A program made the position numbers and the translations under genes. A stretch of DNA of 64,000 nucleotides from Adhaeribacter arboris (GTDB taxonomy: Bacteria; Bacteroidota; Bacteroidia; Cytophagales; Hymenobacteraceae): NCBI RefSeq assembly GCF_003023845.1, contig NZ_PYFT01000001.1, positions 124,001 through 188,000 of the forward strand. Direction: 5' to 3'. The number at the start of each line of letters is the position of its first letter. The first letter of the stretch is position 1. Below are positions 22,640 through 32,085 of this stretch, one piece after another. The notes under the pieces are model-generated. The model saw only the letters and a list, made by a program, of their open reading frames with translations. It ran no database searches and was not told the origin of the DNA.

Positions 22640-25600
22640 TCAAACCATACTGGATGATAAGACTTCCGATTTGGTATGCTTCGCAATTTTAAGGTACAGT
22701 TCCGTTGGGTCAAAAGGTTTACTCACATAATCGTTCATGCCTGCTTGCAGCACTTTATAGCGTACATCGAGCATAGCATTAGCCGTTAAGGCAATTATAG
22801 GCATGATCGCATTCCGTTCGCCCATGTTCCGAATCTGCCGGGTAGCTTCAAAACCGTCCATCACCGGCATTTGCAAATCCATTAAAACAATATCGTAAGG
22901 CTGTTGCTGCACTTTTTCCAGGGCATCTTTCCCATTTACAGCATAATCGGGTTTAATGCCCCATTTCTCCAGAAAACGGGTAGCAATAAGTTGATTGATT
23001 TCGTTATCTTCCACTAACAGCAGGCAGATATGTCCTAAATCCGGCAGAGTAGGACTAGAGGAATACTGGTCCGCCGGAACGGCATTCTGCAGGCTCTTTT
23101 TGAACGGTACAGTAACGGTAAATACCGTGCCGAAGTTTACCTTGCTTTCAACCGTAATTTGCCCGTTTTGCAGTTCTACTAAACGTTTGGTAATGGTTAA
23201 GCCCAAACCGGTGCCACCAAATTTGCGCGTAGTATCCGACTGCGCTTGCGTGAAGCTATCAAAAATAACCGAAAGTTTCTCTTCCGGAATACCAATACCG
23301 GTATCGGTTACGGCAAACGAGATTTCCATTTGCTCATGGGTTTCCTTTTCCAGGATTACATCAATGGCAACAGAACCTTTAGCGGTAAATTTAATGGCGT
23401 TACTGAGCAGATTGGTGATAATTTGATTTAACCGAACCGGATCTCCGATTACCATATTAGGTAAGGAAGCATCCAAACAAGCTTTTAACTTAATACCTTT
23501 TTCGTTAGCCTGGTAGTTAAACGATTGCCGGATACCCGTAATTAAATCGGGTAAATGAAAGTCTACTTCTTCAAAGGTTATTTTTCCGGCCTCAATCTTA
23601 TTAAAATCCAGAATATCGTTGATCAGCGCCAACAAGTTCTCACCGGCAAAACGAAGTATTTTTAAATTTTCGACTTGTTCCATCCTGGGATTTCCTTGTA
23701 AGAGCAAGTGCGACATACCAATTACGGCATTGAGCGGCGTACGAATTTCGTGACTCATCATGGATAAAAACATTTCCTTCGCCCGAACGGACTCTTCGGC
23801 TTGTTCTTTTGCCTGAATTAATTCTTGTTCGGCGTATTTTTGATCGGTAATGTCCTGCAAAGTACCTACCAGACGACTGGGTTCATTCGCTTGATCAAAT
23901 TCAATCCGGCCCCGGCTCAGAGTATACCGAATCCGACCATCAGGTAAGGGTACTCTTAACTCAATGCTGTAAGATTCCCGATTTTCTATAGCTTTAGCCA
24001 CCTGTTCCGTAAGCAAATTAGCATCTTCCGTATGAAATAATTTTAAAACATCTTCAAAGGAAATAGCTTCTTCCTTAGGTTCCAGGCCAACAATACGGAA
24101 GGCTTCATCCGAAGCAAACATATTCCAGGTAGTAATATCCAGAGTCCAGGATCCTAAATGGGCTATCTGTTGCGATTCGGTAAGTAAATCCCGGCTTTCG
24201 CGCAATTTCCGTTCTGCCTTTTTGGCCTCGGTAATATCTGTAGCAATGCATAAAACCTGTACTTGATAATCTTGCTGAATAAAGGGCACTTTTAATAAAT
24301 GAAAGCACAAAGCCTGTTTATTCAAGGAATGGGTAACGCGCATCTCATTCACTTCTACGGACTGGCCTGTTTGCAGTACCTTATTATCCTGTTTCAAGCT
24401 TAAAGCCGCTTCTTCCGGCGAAGGTTCAAATTCCTGAGCGTACCGGCCTAGTAAATAATTTGCTGGCAAACCCAGGAAATCGGCGAATGCTTTATTGACT
24501 AAGGTAAATTTTCCATCGCTATCCTTCAGGTAAATTAAGTTAGGATTGGTATCAATTACCTGTTGTACCAATTCTTTCTGGTACTGGAGTTCTGTTTCTA
24601 TTTCTTTGCGATCGGTAATATCAAAGCCATAACCAATTACAAATTGAAGGTTACCTGTGTGGTCAAAGATGGGATTAAAGCGCCGTAAATGGTAAGTAGG
24701 TTTACGGTTAGCGATAATGCTTTTGTCCTCCCAATGCACAATTTGTTTTCCGTGTACCGCTAACTTAAATGCCCGCTCCCGCTCATAGGCAATTTCCAAA
24801 TCACGGTTACGATGAACACAGTATTCGCGATCATTTTTACCAATCATCCATTCCCTCACCGCCGGATCTTTTACCGCCATTGGGTTAATAAACATATACC
24901 GTTGTTGCGGATCTAATACCGCTACATCCGAAGGAATATTGTTCAGAATGCTTTCGTAGAAGGTGCGCTGTTGTTCTAATTGTAATTCGCCGCGCTTGCG
25001 TTCTGAAATATGATTGGATAGTAGTATGAGCCCGTCCTCTACTTTATTGGCAATAAACTGAAACCAGTATTCCTGATTATCTGAACCAAGAAAAACAATT
25101 TCCTGCTGCAAAGGAATATTATCTTCCACAACTGGTTTAAATAAAGATAATAGAATAGTAAAATTTGCCGGGTCGGCGAAGGAAGAAAGTGGGGAACCTA
25201 TTAATTCTATAGCTTTTTTGCCGGAAAATTTTTCTATTGTTTTGTTGAGCATCGACCACTCAAAATCTACGATTTGACCAGAATTATTTCGGATGCTCCG
25301 GAACGCACAAATACCCAAAGGGGAATTATCTAATACGTGAATTAATAAGTTTTCCAGGTTCAGGTTTTCGCTGCCGGATTTCCGTAATTCGGTAATATCT
25401 CTTCCGGTGGCAAACCATTTATTGGCGTGGCTCTGTGCGCTCCAACTTATCCAGCGGGGCGAGCCGTCTTTAGCGTAAAACTGCAGTTCTAATTCTTTAA
25501 TCGAGTTACCGGAATGGGGTAGTAAAAATTGTAATAATTGAGGTTGGTCAGCCGGATAAACAAAGTCCTTTATCGATTTTCCCACTAAATCCGAAGCATC

Positions 25601-26248
25601 GTCGTAGCCCATTGTAGCTTTAAAGGCCGCATTTACTTCTAAAAAATTCCCGGATTTACTATCTAAGATGCACATTATTTCAGAACTATGATTAAAGAGC
25701 ATCTGATAAAGGTGCAACCGTTGGTTTTCTTGTTCCAGGCTTTTCCGGTGGCGGCGCAGTTCTAAATGGGATACTACTTCCCGAGCCAGGGTTTGCAGCG
25801 CCTGACGTTGGGCATTGGTTAAAGTTCTAGGATTGGCATCAATGACGCACAAGGCACCTACCCGGTAACCCTCCGGATTAATTAAGGGAGCGCCGGCATA
25901 AAACCGAATGTGCGGATCGTCTACAACTGAAGCATAAGTACTAAATAAGGCGTGCTGCCGGGCATCGTTTATTTCCAGAATACCGTCATTTAAAATGGTG
26001 TACTGGCAAAAAGAAGTATGGCGCGGAGTTTCGGTAAAATCAATGCCGATGGAAGATTTAAGCCATTGCCGGTTCTCATCAATCAGGGAAATATGAGAAA
26101 TGGGCGTATTGCAAATATAAGCCGCCAATTGAGTAATAGCGTCAAAGTCAGCCTCGGCTTCTGAATCTAATATATCGTACTGATAAAGTACATTTAATCG
26201 TTCCGTTTCTTCTTGCGGAGTAAGTAAGTTAAATTTATAATCAGACAT
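22640..26248 (-). CDS. GAF/multi-PAS hybrid sensor histidine kinase (1202 aa)
   Basis: Soluble hybrid kinase with no transmembrane helix: an N-terminal GAF domain (about 27-165, with FYAGAPLINPEGYRVGALCVID), then about five PAS/PAC units (about 185-805, among them FLEVNAAFKATMGYDDASDLVGKS, DSDGKFTLVNKAFADFLGLP and GSWTLDITTWNMFASDEAFRIVG), a HisKA box MMSHEIRTPLNAVIGMSHLL (His about 835), a HATPase with N, G1 and G2 boxes (NLLSNAIKF, DTGIGIPEEK, GTGLGLTITKRLV), and a C-terminal receiver LLVEDNEINQL with IVLMDLQMPVMDG (Asp phosphoacceptor). Complete phosphorelay except for the HPt partner. Signal unknown; a cytoplasmic cue is likely. Stands alone. Confidence 0.95.
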   Translation of the reverse strand: MSDYKFNLLTPQEETERLNVLYQYDILDSEAEADFDAITQLAAYICNTPISHISLIDENRQWLKSSIGIDFTETPRHTSFCQYTILNDGILEINDARQHALFSTYASVVDDPHIRFYAGAPLINPEGYRVGALCVIDANPRTLTNAQRQALQTLAREVVSHLELRRHRKSLEQENQRLHLYQMLFNHSSEIMCILDSKSGNFLEVNAAFKATMGYDDASDLVGKSIKDFVYPADQPQLLQFLLPHSGNSIKELELQFYAKDGSPRWISWSAQSHANKWFATGRDITELRKSGSENLNLENLLIHVLDNSPLGICAFRSIRNNSGQIVDFEWSMLNKTIEKFSGKKAIELIGSPLSSFADPANFTILLSLFKPVVEDNIPLQQEIVFLGSDNQEYWFQFIANKVEDGLILLSNHISERKRGELQLEQQRTFYESILNNIPSDVAVLDPQQRYMFINPMAVKDPAVREWMIGKNDREYCVHRNRDLEIAYERERAFKLAVHGKQIVHWEDKSIIANRKPTYHLRRFNPIFDHTGNLQFVIGYGFDITDRKEIETELQYQKELVQQVIDTNPNLIYLKDSDGKFTLVNKAFADFLGLPANYLLGRYAQEFEPSPEEAALSLKQDNKVLQTGQSVEVNEMRVTHSLNKQALCFHLLKVPFIQQDYQVQVLCIATDITEAKKAERKLRESRDLLTESQQIAHLGSWTLDITTWNMFASDEAFRIVGLEPKEEAISFEDVLKLFHTEDANLLTEQVAKAIENRESYSIELRVPLPDGRIRYTLSRGRIEFDQANEPSRLVGTLQDITDQKYAEQELIQAKEQAEESVRAKEMFLSMMSHEIRTPLNAVIGMSHLLLQGNPRMEQVENLKILRFAGENLLALINDILDFNKIEAGKITFEEVDFHLPDLITGIRQSFNYQANEKGIKLKACLDASLPNMVIGDPVRLNQIITNLLSNAIKFTAKGSVAIDVILEKETHEQMEISFAVTDTGIGIPEEKLSVIFDSFTQAQSDTTRKFGGTGLGLTITKRLVELQNGQITVESKVNFGTVFTVTVPFKKSLQNAVPADQYSSSPTLPDLGHICLLLVEDNEINQLIATRFLEKWGIKPDYAVNGKDALEKVQQQPYDIVLMDLQMPVMDGFEATRQIRNMGERNAIMPIIALTANAMLDVRYKVLQAGMNDYVSKPFDPTELYLKIAKHTKSEVLSSSMV

Positions 26249-26594
26249 TCAGGATTCGTAATGGATTAAACGGCTATTAAATACAGCTTCGCTTTATTGG
26301 AAGAATTATAATTGTTAATACAACCAAAGTTAGAAAATAATTCAGAGTAAATAAAATCTTTCAATTTCTTGACTTGGATTTGATTATAAATATTCAATGA
26401 TTTTACCGGTATTTCAAAGGTTATTATGCTCCTCGAAATGAAATAAGGAAAATCAAGTACTTGGGCGTAACATAAGTAGTAATAAATTGTCTAGGTAAAT
26501 TAAAATAAAAATAATACAAAACGGCTTGTTATTAGATTTAAAGAAGCATTAGTTCTGTCGTGGCTTGATGAGGTAAGGTTTTAAAAAACAAAAA
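26249..26594. other. Gene-less stretch, likely promoter region of the hybrid kinase
   Basis: CAAAGTTA at 26325-26332 is the reverse complement of TAACTTTG and fits the -7 consensus TAnnTTTG for the minus-strand kinase, about 77 bp before its ATG; the -33 partner is imperfect. The rest shows nothing. Confidence 0.35.
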
Positions 26595-26628
26595 GCAGGC
26601 AGTAAACCGCAAAGATTTTACTGCCTGC
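26595..26628 (-). terminator. Intrinsic terminator after the fumarylacetoacetase-like gene
   Basis: GCAGGCAGTAAA (26595-26606) pairs with TTTACTGCCTGC (26617-26628); on the minus strand it is followed by TTTTTGTTTTTT. Classic stem plus T-run 24 bp after the stop. Confidence 0.88.
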
Positions 26629-26651
26629 CCGTATTTACTTATTTTACTATT

Positions 26652-27512
26652 TTACTTTAAGCTGTATGCTTTGGCAACCTGTTTAGAAGTTCCTAATCCT
26701 TCAATTCCTAATTCTACCACATCGCCCGGTTTTAAATATTGCGGCGGCTTAAAACCCAAACCTACTCCGGCCGGCGTACCCGTAGAAATAACATCGCCGG
26801 GCAGTAACGTCATAAACTGGCTCAAATAACTCACCACAAAAGGAACGTTAAAGATAAGATTGCTGGTATTTCCATCTTGCTTCTTTTCTCCGTTCACAGT
26901 AAGCCATAACCGGAGATTATGTACATCCGGAATTTCGTCTTTGGTAGCGAAGAACGGTCCTAGCGGCGCAAAAGTATCGCAACTTTTCCCTTTTACCCAC
27001 TGTCCTCCCCGTTCTAACTGAAAGGCGCGTTCGCTGTAATCGTTGTGTAAGGCATAGCCGGCAACGTAGTCCAGGGCTTCCGCTTCGGCTACGTACGACG
27101 TTTTTTTACCGATAATGACGGCTAGTTCTACTTCCCAATCGGTTTTTTCGCTGTTTTTGGGGATAATTAAATCATCGTTGGGGCCTACTAAAGAGGAAGT
27201 TGCTTTGAAAAAAACAATGGGCTCTTGGGGAGTAGGCGCATTTGTTTCTTTGGCATGATCGGAGTAATTCAAGCCAATGCAAATTATTTTACTAGGGCGC
27301 GCAATGGGAGGGCCCAACCGAGTATCGTTGGTTACTACGGGAGCCGAATCGGCATTGGCATCTGCCCAGGCTTGCAGGCGGGTTAAACCATCGCTGGCAA
27401 AAAAATGTTCGGTATAATCTTCTCCGAAAGCACTTACGTCTATGCGGCGATCATCGGGTAATTGCAAACCTGGCTTTTCCTGACCAGGCGCACCAAAACG
27501 AATTAGTTTCAT
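26652..27512 (-). CDS. Fumarylacetoacetase-family hydrolase, 2,4-diketo-3-deoxy-L-fuconate hydrolase-like (286 aa)
   Basis: FAH fold: ICIGLNYSDHAKETN (about 76-90), FFKATSSLVGPNDDL, metal-binding DWEVELAVIIGKK (about 121-133), FQLERGGQWVKGKSCDTFAPLGP (about 160-183) and TGTPAGVGLGF (about 245-255). The motif QLERGGQWxKGKSxDTFxPxGP is typical of the enzymes that cleave 2,4-diketo-3-deoxy sugar acids or ureidoglycolate-like substrates. The SDR gene just upstream (77 bp) would supply the diketo acid by oxidising 2-keto-3-deoxy-L-fuconate, giving pyruvate and lactate as products. Substrate assignment is by context; generic FAH family is firm. Confidence 0.88.
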   Translation of the reverse strand: MKLIRFGAPGQEKPGLQLPDDRRIDVSAFGEDYTEHFFASDGLTRLQAWADANADSAPVVTNDTRLGPPIARPSKIICIGLNYSDHAKETNAPTPQEPIVFFKATSSLVGPNDDLIIPKNSEKTDWEVELAVIIGKKTSYVAEAEALDYVAGYALHNDYSERAFQLERGGQWVKGKSCDTFAPLGPFFATKDEIPDVHNLRLWLTVNGEKKQDGNTSNLIFNVPFVVSYLSQFMTLLPGDVISTGTPAGVGLGFKPPQYLKPGDVVELGIEGLGTSKQVAKAYSLK

Positions 27513-27588
27513 TTATACTATAGATTGTAAGAGTTAGGTTACAAGGAATGTTTTAAATTAATTTTAGCTTGGCCTTTAGGGGGCAGGG

Positions 27589-28371
27589 TTAACTATTGAG
27601 GGTAATAAAACCACCATCAATCGGGTAATCGGTACCAGTAATAAAGCTGGCTTCGTCGGAACTCAGATAAAGAGCCAGATACGCAATCTCCGTAGGAGCT
27701 CCCATGCGACCAATAGGTTGAGTTTTAGATAATTTCTCGAACATTTCCTGCTCCCGGCCGGGATAGTTTTTGGCAATAAAGCCGTCCACGAAAGGAGTAT
27801 GTACCCGACCCGGCGAAATACAATTGCACCGGATGTTAAAGGGCAGGTAATCGCGGGCTACGGAATAGGTCATGGCCATTACGGCGCCCTTGCTCATAGA
27901 ATAAGCAAACCTATCCGGAATGCCTACCGAAGCAGCTACCGATGCCATATTGACAATAACTCCCCGGTTAACATTTTTCATGCTTTTTACCGCGGCCAGC
28001 ATGCAGTTGTACATGCCTTTTACATTTACCGAATAAATGCGGTCCATGTCGGCTTCGGTGGTATTTTCTAAATTTCCTACGTGGGCAATCCCCGCGTTAT
28101 TAATCAAAATAGTAATGGGTCCGGCTTCCTGTTCAATAGTAGCAAATACCTGTTGCACTTCTGCTTGTTGAGACACATTGCAGGTACGTAAAATAGCTTT
28201 GCCGCCGGCAGTAGTAATTTCCTGAATGGTTTGTTCACCGGCTTCGGCGTTTAGCTCCAGAATATACACTTGAGCACCTTGCTGCGCGAATAATTGAGAA
28301 ATGCTTTTACCAATACCACTACCGCCGCCGGTAACCACGGCTGTTTTGCCGGTTAGATCGAATATAGCCAT
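27589..28371 (-). CDS. SDR-family dehydrogenase, 2-keto-3-deoxy-L-fuconate dehydrogenase-like (260 aa)
   Basis: Classical short-chain dehydrogenase: VTGGGSGIGKS (about 10-20), NNAGIAHVG, catalytic Ser in NMASVAASVG, YSMSKGAVMAM (Tyr and Lys), and PGRVHTPFVDGF. The loop reading INPGRVHTPFVDGFIAKNYPG followed by a Met-rich FEKLSKTQPIGRMG is the form I know from 2-keto-3-deoxy-L-fuconate dehydrogenases in Cytophagales. NAD is probably the cofactor, as the loop after strand 2 has YILELN (acidic residue favours NAD). Encoded with an FAH-family hydrolase. Confidence 0.88.
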   Translation of the reverse strand: MAIFDLTGKTAVVTGGGSGIGKSISQLFAQQGAQVYILELNAEAGEQTIQEITTAGGKAILRTCNVSQQAEVQQVFATIEQEAGPITILINNAGIAHVGNLENTTEADMDRIYSVNVKGMYNCMLAAVKSMKNVNRGVIVNMASVAASVGIPDRFAYSMSKGAVMAMTYSVARDYLPFNIRCNCISPGRVHTPFVDGFIAKNYPGREQEMFEKLSKTQPIGRMGAPTEIAYLALYLSSDEASFITGTDYPIDGGFITLNS

Positions 28372-28499
28372 ACAAGATTTGTTAAAACCTGAATTTTAAG
28401 CGTGAAATAGGCAAGCAACTTATGGCTATTCCGAATTTGAAGCAACAAGTAAAAGAAGATAATTTTTTAAAAACAATTTTTTAGAAAATAACTTGCTAT

Positions 28500-28541
28500 A
28501 AAACGAGTAAGGCTCCCAATTATCGGAGCCTTACTCGTTTT
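28500..28541 (-). terminator. Intrinsic terminator after the DUF1080 gene
   Basis: AAAACGAGTAAGGCTCC (28500-28516) and GGAGCCTTACTCGTTTT (28525-28541) form a perfect 17-bp stem with an 8-base loop, 43 bp past the stop of the minus-strand DUF1080 gene. Confidence 0.88.
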
Positions 28542-28583
28542 ATAAATATCTTCTCAAACTAATTTGATTAGGGAAAATTTAAA

Positions 28584-29402
28584 TTATAATTCCCGAATCC
28601 AGATGTTACGGAAGCTAATTGGTTCGCTTGGATCGCCGTGATCTTGCAATTTAATGGGCGCTTTGCCATGCGGTTGGTTGTAATCCGGGATGCCAATGTA
28701 TTGAGTCGGCCCTTTAATCATGGTGTTGTTTTGAATAATTACCCCGTTGTGAATTACCGTTACCCGGGCTGGCGAGAACAAAGAACCATCTTCTTTAAAA
28801 CGGGGAGCGGTAAAAACTACATCGTATACGTTCCATTCGCCCGGTTTGCGCATGGCATTTACCAAGGGGCGGTATTGCTTGTAAATACTGCCGGCTTGTC
28901 CGTTGGCGTAAGTACGGTTATTATAGCTATCTAAAACTTGCAATTCGTAACCGGCATCGCCGTTGCCTACAGAGGCTAAGAAAATTCCGCTGTTGCCACG
29001 AGCCTGGCTTTTACCGGTAATAGTAGCGGGTATTTGCCACTCGATGTGCAATTGGTAATCCTGGAAAGATTGTTTGGTTTGAATATTACCGGTACCTTTT
29101 TTAACGGTAAATACGCCTTTGTTTACAGTCCAGGGAGCGGGTGCATTCGGATCCTTTACCGAAACCCACTGCGATAAGTCTTTGCCATCGAACAAAATAA
29201 TAGCATCGGAAGGGGCGGTCATTCCGGCGCCGGTTCCGGGGGTAATAACTTTTACTTCCGGCTCCCAGAACTCGGTCATTTCGGGTACCATTTTGGGCGG
29301 AGTAGGCACAGTTGCCTGCGTTTGGGCCTTAGCAAGAGTAAATACGCCCAGCAGCATACCAGCCAGGATAAACTTTTTAGAAGAAGTGAAGTGTACGTTC
29401 AT
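28584..29402 (-). CDS. Exported DUF1080 protein, 3-keto-glycoside hydrolase-like (272 aa)
   Basis: Signal peptide KFILAGMLLGVFTLAKAQ (AxA site) followed by a concanavalin-like sandwich of PF06439: IILFDGKDLSQWV (residues about 65-77), FTVKKGTGNIQTKQSFQDYQLHIEW, GNSGIFLASVGNGDAGYELQVLDSYNN and a C-terminal ISFRNIWIREL. The motifs FDGKxLSxW and NSGxFL are the family hallmark. PF06439 members hydrolyse 3-keto-disaccharides. The Gfo/Idh/MocA oxidoreductase upstream (94 bp) could oxidise the sugar first (context inference). Probably periplasmic. Confidence 0.9.
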   Translation of the reverse strand: MNVHFTSSKKFILAGMLLGVFTLAKAQTQATVPTPPKMVPEMTEFWEPEVKVITPGTGAGMTAPSDAIILFDGKDLSQWVSVKDPNAPAPWTVNKGVFTVKKGTGNIQTKQSFQDYQLHIEWQIPATITGKSQARGNSGIFLASVGNGDAGYELQVLDSYNNRTYANGQAGSIYKQYRPLVNAMRKPGEWNVYDVVFTAPRFKEDGSLFSPARVTVIHNGVIIQNNTMIKGPTQYIGIPDYNQPHGKAPIKLQDHGDPSEPISFRNIWIREL

Positions 29403-29496
29403 GTTAGAATAAATAATGGGAGATTTGTAAACCGGGTTGAAAATTAAACAAAAGTTTGTAAAAAGCTACATTCCAAAAAATCTTTCGCGAACAGAA

Positions 29497-30828
29497 TTAC
29501 ACAACCGGTAATTTCCAGTTGTTCTGGTAATGCGCGTGCATAAGTTGGTCCGCTTCTTTATCATTTTTAAATTTAGCTTCCGTATCAAGCCAATGCAATT
29601 GCCGCCCCAGGCGGTAAGAGGTATTACTTAGTTGAGCGCACAAGGCCGCATGGCGGCCATTTACAATACTGGTAGTAGGAGTTTGCCGGGATTTTATGCA
29701 ATCCAGAAAGTTGCGGGTGTGCTTGTCCAAGGCATTGTCTTTAGAGGGCTGCGTGGGCAAAGCTTCCGTGAGGTAAGCGCCGTTTTCTATTTCCGGGTAA
29801 ATATCCCATTTACTACGATCTATCACTAAAGTACCTTTATTACCGATAAATGCTACTCCGGCATCACGGTTATAAGGCGCTTGGCCCATGCCTAAGCCGT
29901 GTTCCCAGAGCATCGTAAAATTTCCAAAATCAAAAATGGATTGCTGGGTATCCGGCGTATCGCCGTCGTTATTGGGGTAGCCAAATTTACCACCCACCGT
30001 GGATACCGTTTTAGGAGCGCTAGCATTCATTCCCATTAAAGCAATATCCATCATATGCACTCCCCAATCGGCGCCTAAGCCGCCGGCATAATCCCAGAAA
30101 TACCGGAAACTTCCGTGAAAACGATTTTTATTAAACGGCCGTTTGGGCGCTGGCCCCAACCACATGGTATAATCTACGCCCGCGGGCGCAGCAGTGTCCG
30201 GTACTTTCGAGAAATCTTTGCCGTAAGTCATGTAGGCCCAGGTTTTCACCAGCCGAATAGTACCTAACTTGCCCGATTGCACATACTTAACGGCATCCTG
30301 ATAGTGTTGGCCACTGCGTTGCCACTGGCCTACCTGCACTACCCGGTTATACCGTTTGGCAGCCGCTACCATCAGGTTAGCTTCTTGTACGGTGTTGGCA
30401 ATGGGTTTTTCTACGTATACATCTTTCCCAGCCTGGCAAGCTTCTATCATGATCAATGGGTGCCAATGGTCCGGGGTACCGATAATAATGGCGTCAATTT
30501 CTTTATTTTCTAATAATTTGCGGTAATCGCTGTACAGCGTGGGTGAGTTTTTGGTTAATTTTTGCACATCCGCGGCGCGTTGGTTCAATACCGTACTATC
30601 CACGTCGCAAAGGGCTAGGCAAGTGGCGTCGGGTTGTTTAAGCGAAGAAGACAGGTCGGCAAAGCCCATCCCGCGGCAACCGATTAATCCTAGTCGTATT
30701 TGGTCGGCTGGCGCTACGAGCTTGGTAGCCGCAAATGTTTTAGCGGTATCGGACAAAGAAAGCAAGCCAGCGCCCGCTATCATTTTAGAAGAATTTTGCA
30801 AAAACTGGCGACGGGTAAAAGCGGGCAT
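29497..30828 (-). CDS. Tat-exported Gfo/Idh/MocA-family oxidoreductase (443 aa)
   Basis: Twin-arginine start TRRQFLQNSSKMIAGAGLLS, then the dinucleotide-binding LGLIGCRGMGFADL (residues about 46-59) and EKPIANTVQEANLM (about 140-153), and the C-terminal Gfo/Idh beta domain with DYAGGLGADWGVHMMDIALMGM (about 247-268) and an extended end DCIKSRQTPTTSIVNGRHAALCAQL. Export of the folded protein with bound NAD is the rule for this subgroup. With the DUF1080 gene downstream it may form a periplasmic sugar-oxidation and cleavage pair. Start codon fits the Tat signal. Confidence 0.92.
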   Translation of the reverse strand: MPAFTRRQFLQNSSKMIAGAGLLSLSDTAKTFAATKLVAPADQIRLGLIGCRGMGFADLSSSLKQPDATCLALCDVDSTVLNQRAADVQKLTKNSPTLYSDYRKLLENKEIDAIIIGTPDHWHPLIMIEACQAGKDVYVEKPIANTVQEANLMVAAAKRYNRVVQVGQWQRSGQHYQDAVKYVQSGKLGTIRLVKTWAYMTYGKDFSKVPDTAAPAGVDYTMWLGPAPKRPFNKNRFHGSFRYFWDYAGGLGADWGVHMMDIALMGMNASAPKTVSTVGGKFGYPNNDGDTPDTQQSIFDFGNFTMLWEHGLGMGQAPYNRDAGVAFIGNKGTLVIDRSKWDIYPEIENGAYLTEALPTQPSKDNALDKHTRNFLDCIKSRQTPTTSIVNGRHAALCAQLSNTSYRLGRQLHWLDTEAKFKNDKEADQLMHAHYQNNWKLPVV

Positions 30829-31101
30829 AGTTTTCAGGTTTCAGATGAATAATGCCGAACGGGCATAGTTGAAAGATACACATATTACTAGTGCTTCGCC
30901 AAATTTAAATTAGAAATTCAGGTTTAAAAGGGGGGCAGGCTAGAATGGATGTTAGCTTTATTTCTGCAAATTAAATTGGGATAGCATAAATTTCAACCCA
31001 AAAGAGAATATTTTAAAATAGAATTGTAAACGGCTCTTTTACCAAAATACTCTAATTAAATTAAAAATTATTTGTTATTTCGAGAGATTGGGAATCGATT
31101 T

Positions 31102-32010
31102 CTATGACTTCCGAAGTACTAAATTATCTGAATCTAGTTTGTTTATCTTTAAATAGTGTTCTGGTTCCGGACAGGGTATTAAAGCTCCAGCGGTATTAAT
31201 CGCAAATGTTTCATAACCTGATTGCTGCAATATCAAAAGGGCCTGTTGGTGAGTAGCATTGAGGCGGGTAGGAGCCAGGTATTCCATTACAATAATGGGA
31301 GCTACCCCCGACCAGGTTTGAGCACCCCCTTTTATTACCTGTAATTCTCCTCCTTCCACATCAATTTTAATAATTTTAGGAGTCAATTCTTCTTGTTTCA
31401 CAATGAAGTCGATGGTAACGGCCGGAACGGTAATTTTTTCGGGTGCGTACTTCCGGAACCAAGGTTCGTGTTGGTATTGCGTTATATCGCGGGAATTGTA
31501 TTCGGAAAATTGAATGGGAAATTGGTAAAAGGTTAATGTGCCTTCCTGGTCAGAAAGGGCACGCTGAAAACAACTTATAGGTTCTATACCGGCGGTATTC
31601 TCTTGTAATAAACTAAAATTAATGGAAGAAGCTTCAAAAGCTAATACCCGGCCCGACGTACCTACTAATTTAGCGGCCAATAAAGTAAAATAACCGAAGT
31701 GGGCACCAATATCTAAGAATTGATCGCCTGGTTTCAGATTCTGAATTAAAAAACGAGCCAACCGGATTTCGGAATCGTGGGATTTACCGCCGGTGAGGTA
31801 AATATCGGTGGCGGCTGGTAAGGCTACCCGCATGGGCAAACCAAAAAAGGTTTCAACTTTTTGATAAGCTGGCCTCCGTGTGCGGGGGTAAACTAATTGC
31901 CGGAATAAAATGGCCCAAGTATACCGCACGGGGTGGGCCAAAAAGCGCTGTAGCTTCGAAGCGCGGGCAAGGCGTTCTACATTAGTTAAAGCTCGTGTTA
32001 GTGGGTACAT
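31102..32010 (-). CDS. FkbM-family methyltransferase (302 aa)
   Basis: SAM-binding FLDIGAHFGYFTLLAAKLVG (residues about 97-116), VLAFEASSINFSLLQEN (about 122-138) and the FkbM hallmark PKIIKIDVEGGELQVIKG (about 209-226). The N-terminal 70 residues are basic and form the family's helical cap. The family methylates hydroxyl or carboxyl groups on polysaccharides or polyketides; the target cannot be told here. No glycosyltransferases nearby. Soluble. Confidence 0.9.
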   Translation of the reverse strand: MYPLTRALTNVERLARASKLQRFLAHPVRYTWAILFRQLVYPRTRRPAYQKVETFFGLPMRVALPAATDIYLTGGKSHDSEIRLARFLIQNLKPGDQFLDIGAHFGYFTLLAAKLVGTSGRVLAFEASSINFSLLQENTAGIEPISCFQRALSDQEGTLTFYQFPIQFSEYNSRDITQYQHEPWFRKYAPEKITVPAVTIDFIVKQEELTPKIIKIDVEGGELQVIKGGAQTWSGVAPIIVMEYLAPTRLNATHQQALLILQQSGYETFAINTAGALIPCPEPEHYLKINKLDSDNLVLRKS

Positions 32011-32085
32011 TTAAATGGCTATAAAGAACCCAATAAAAATATAGAATAGGCTAAGATTCAACTATTTAAATAATACTATATTCTA

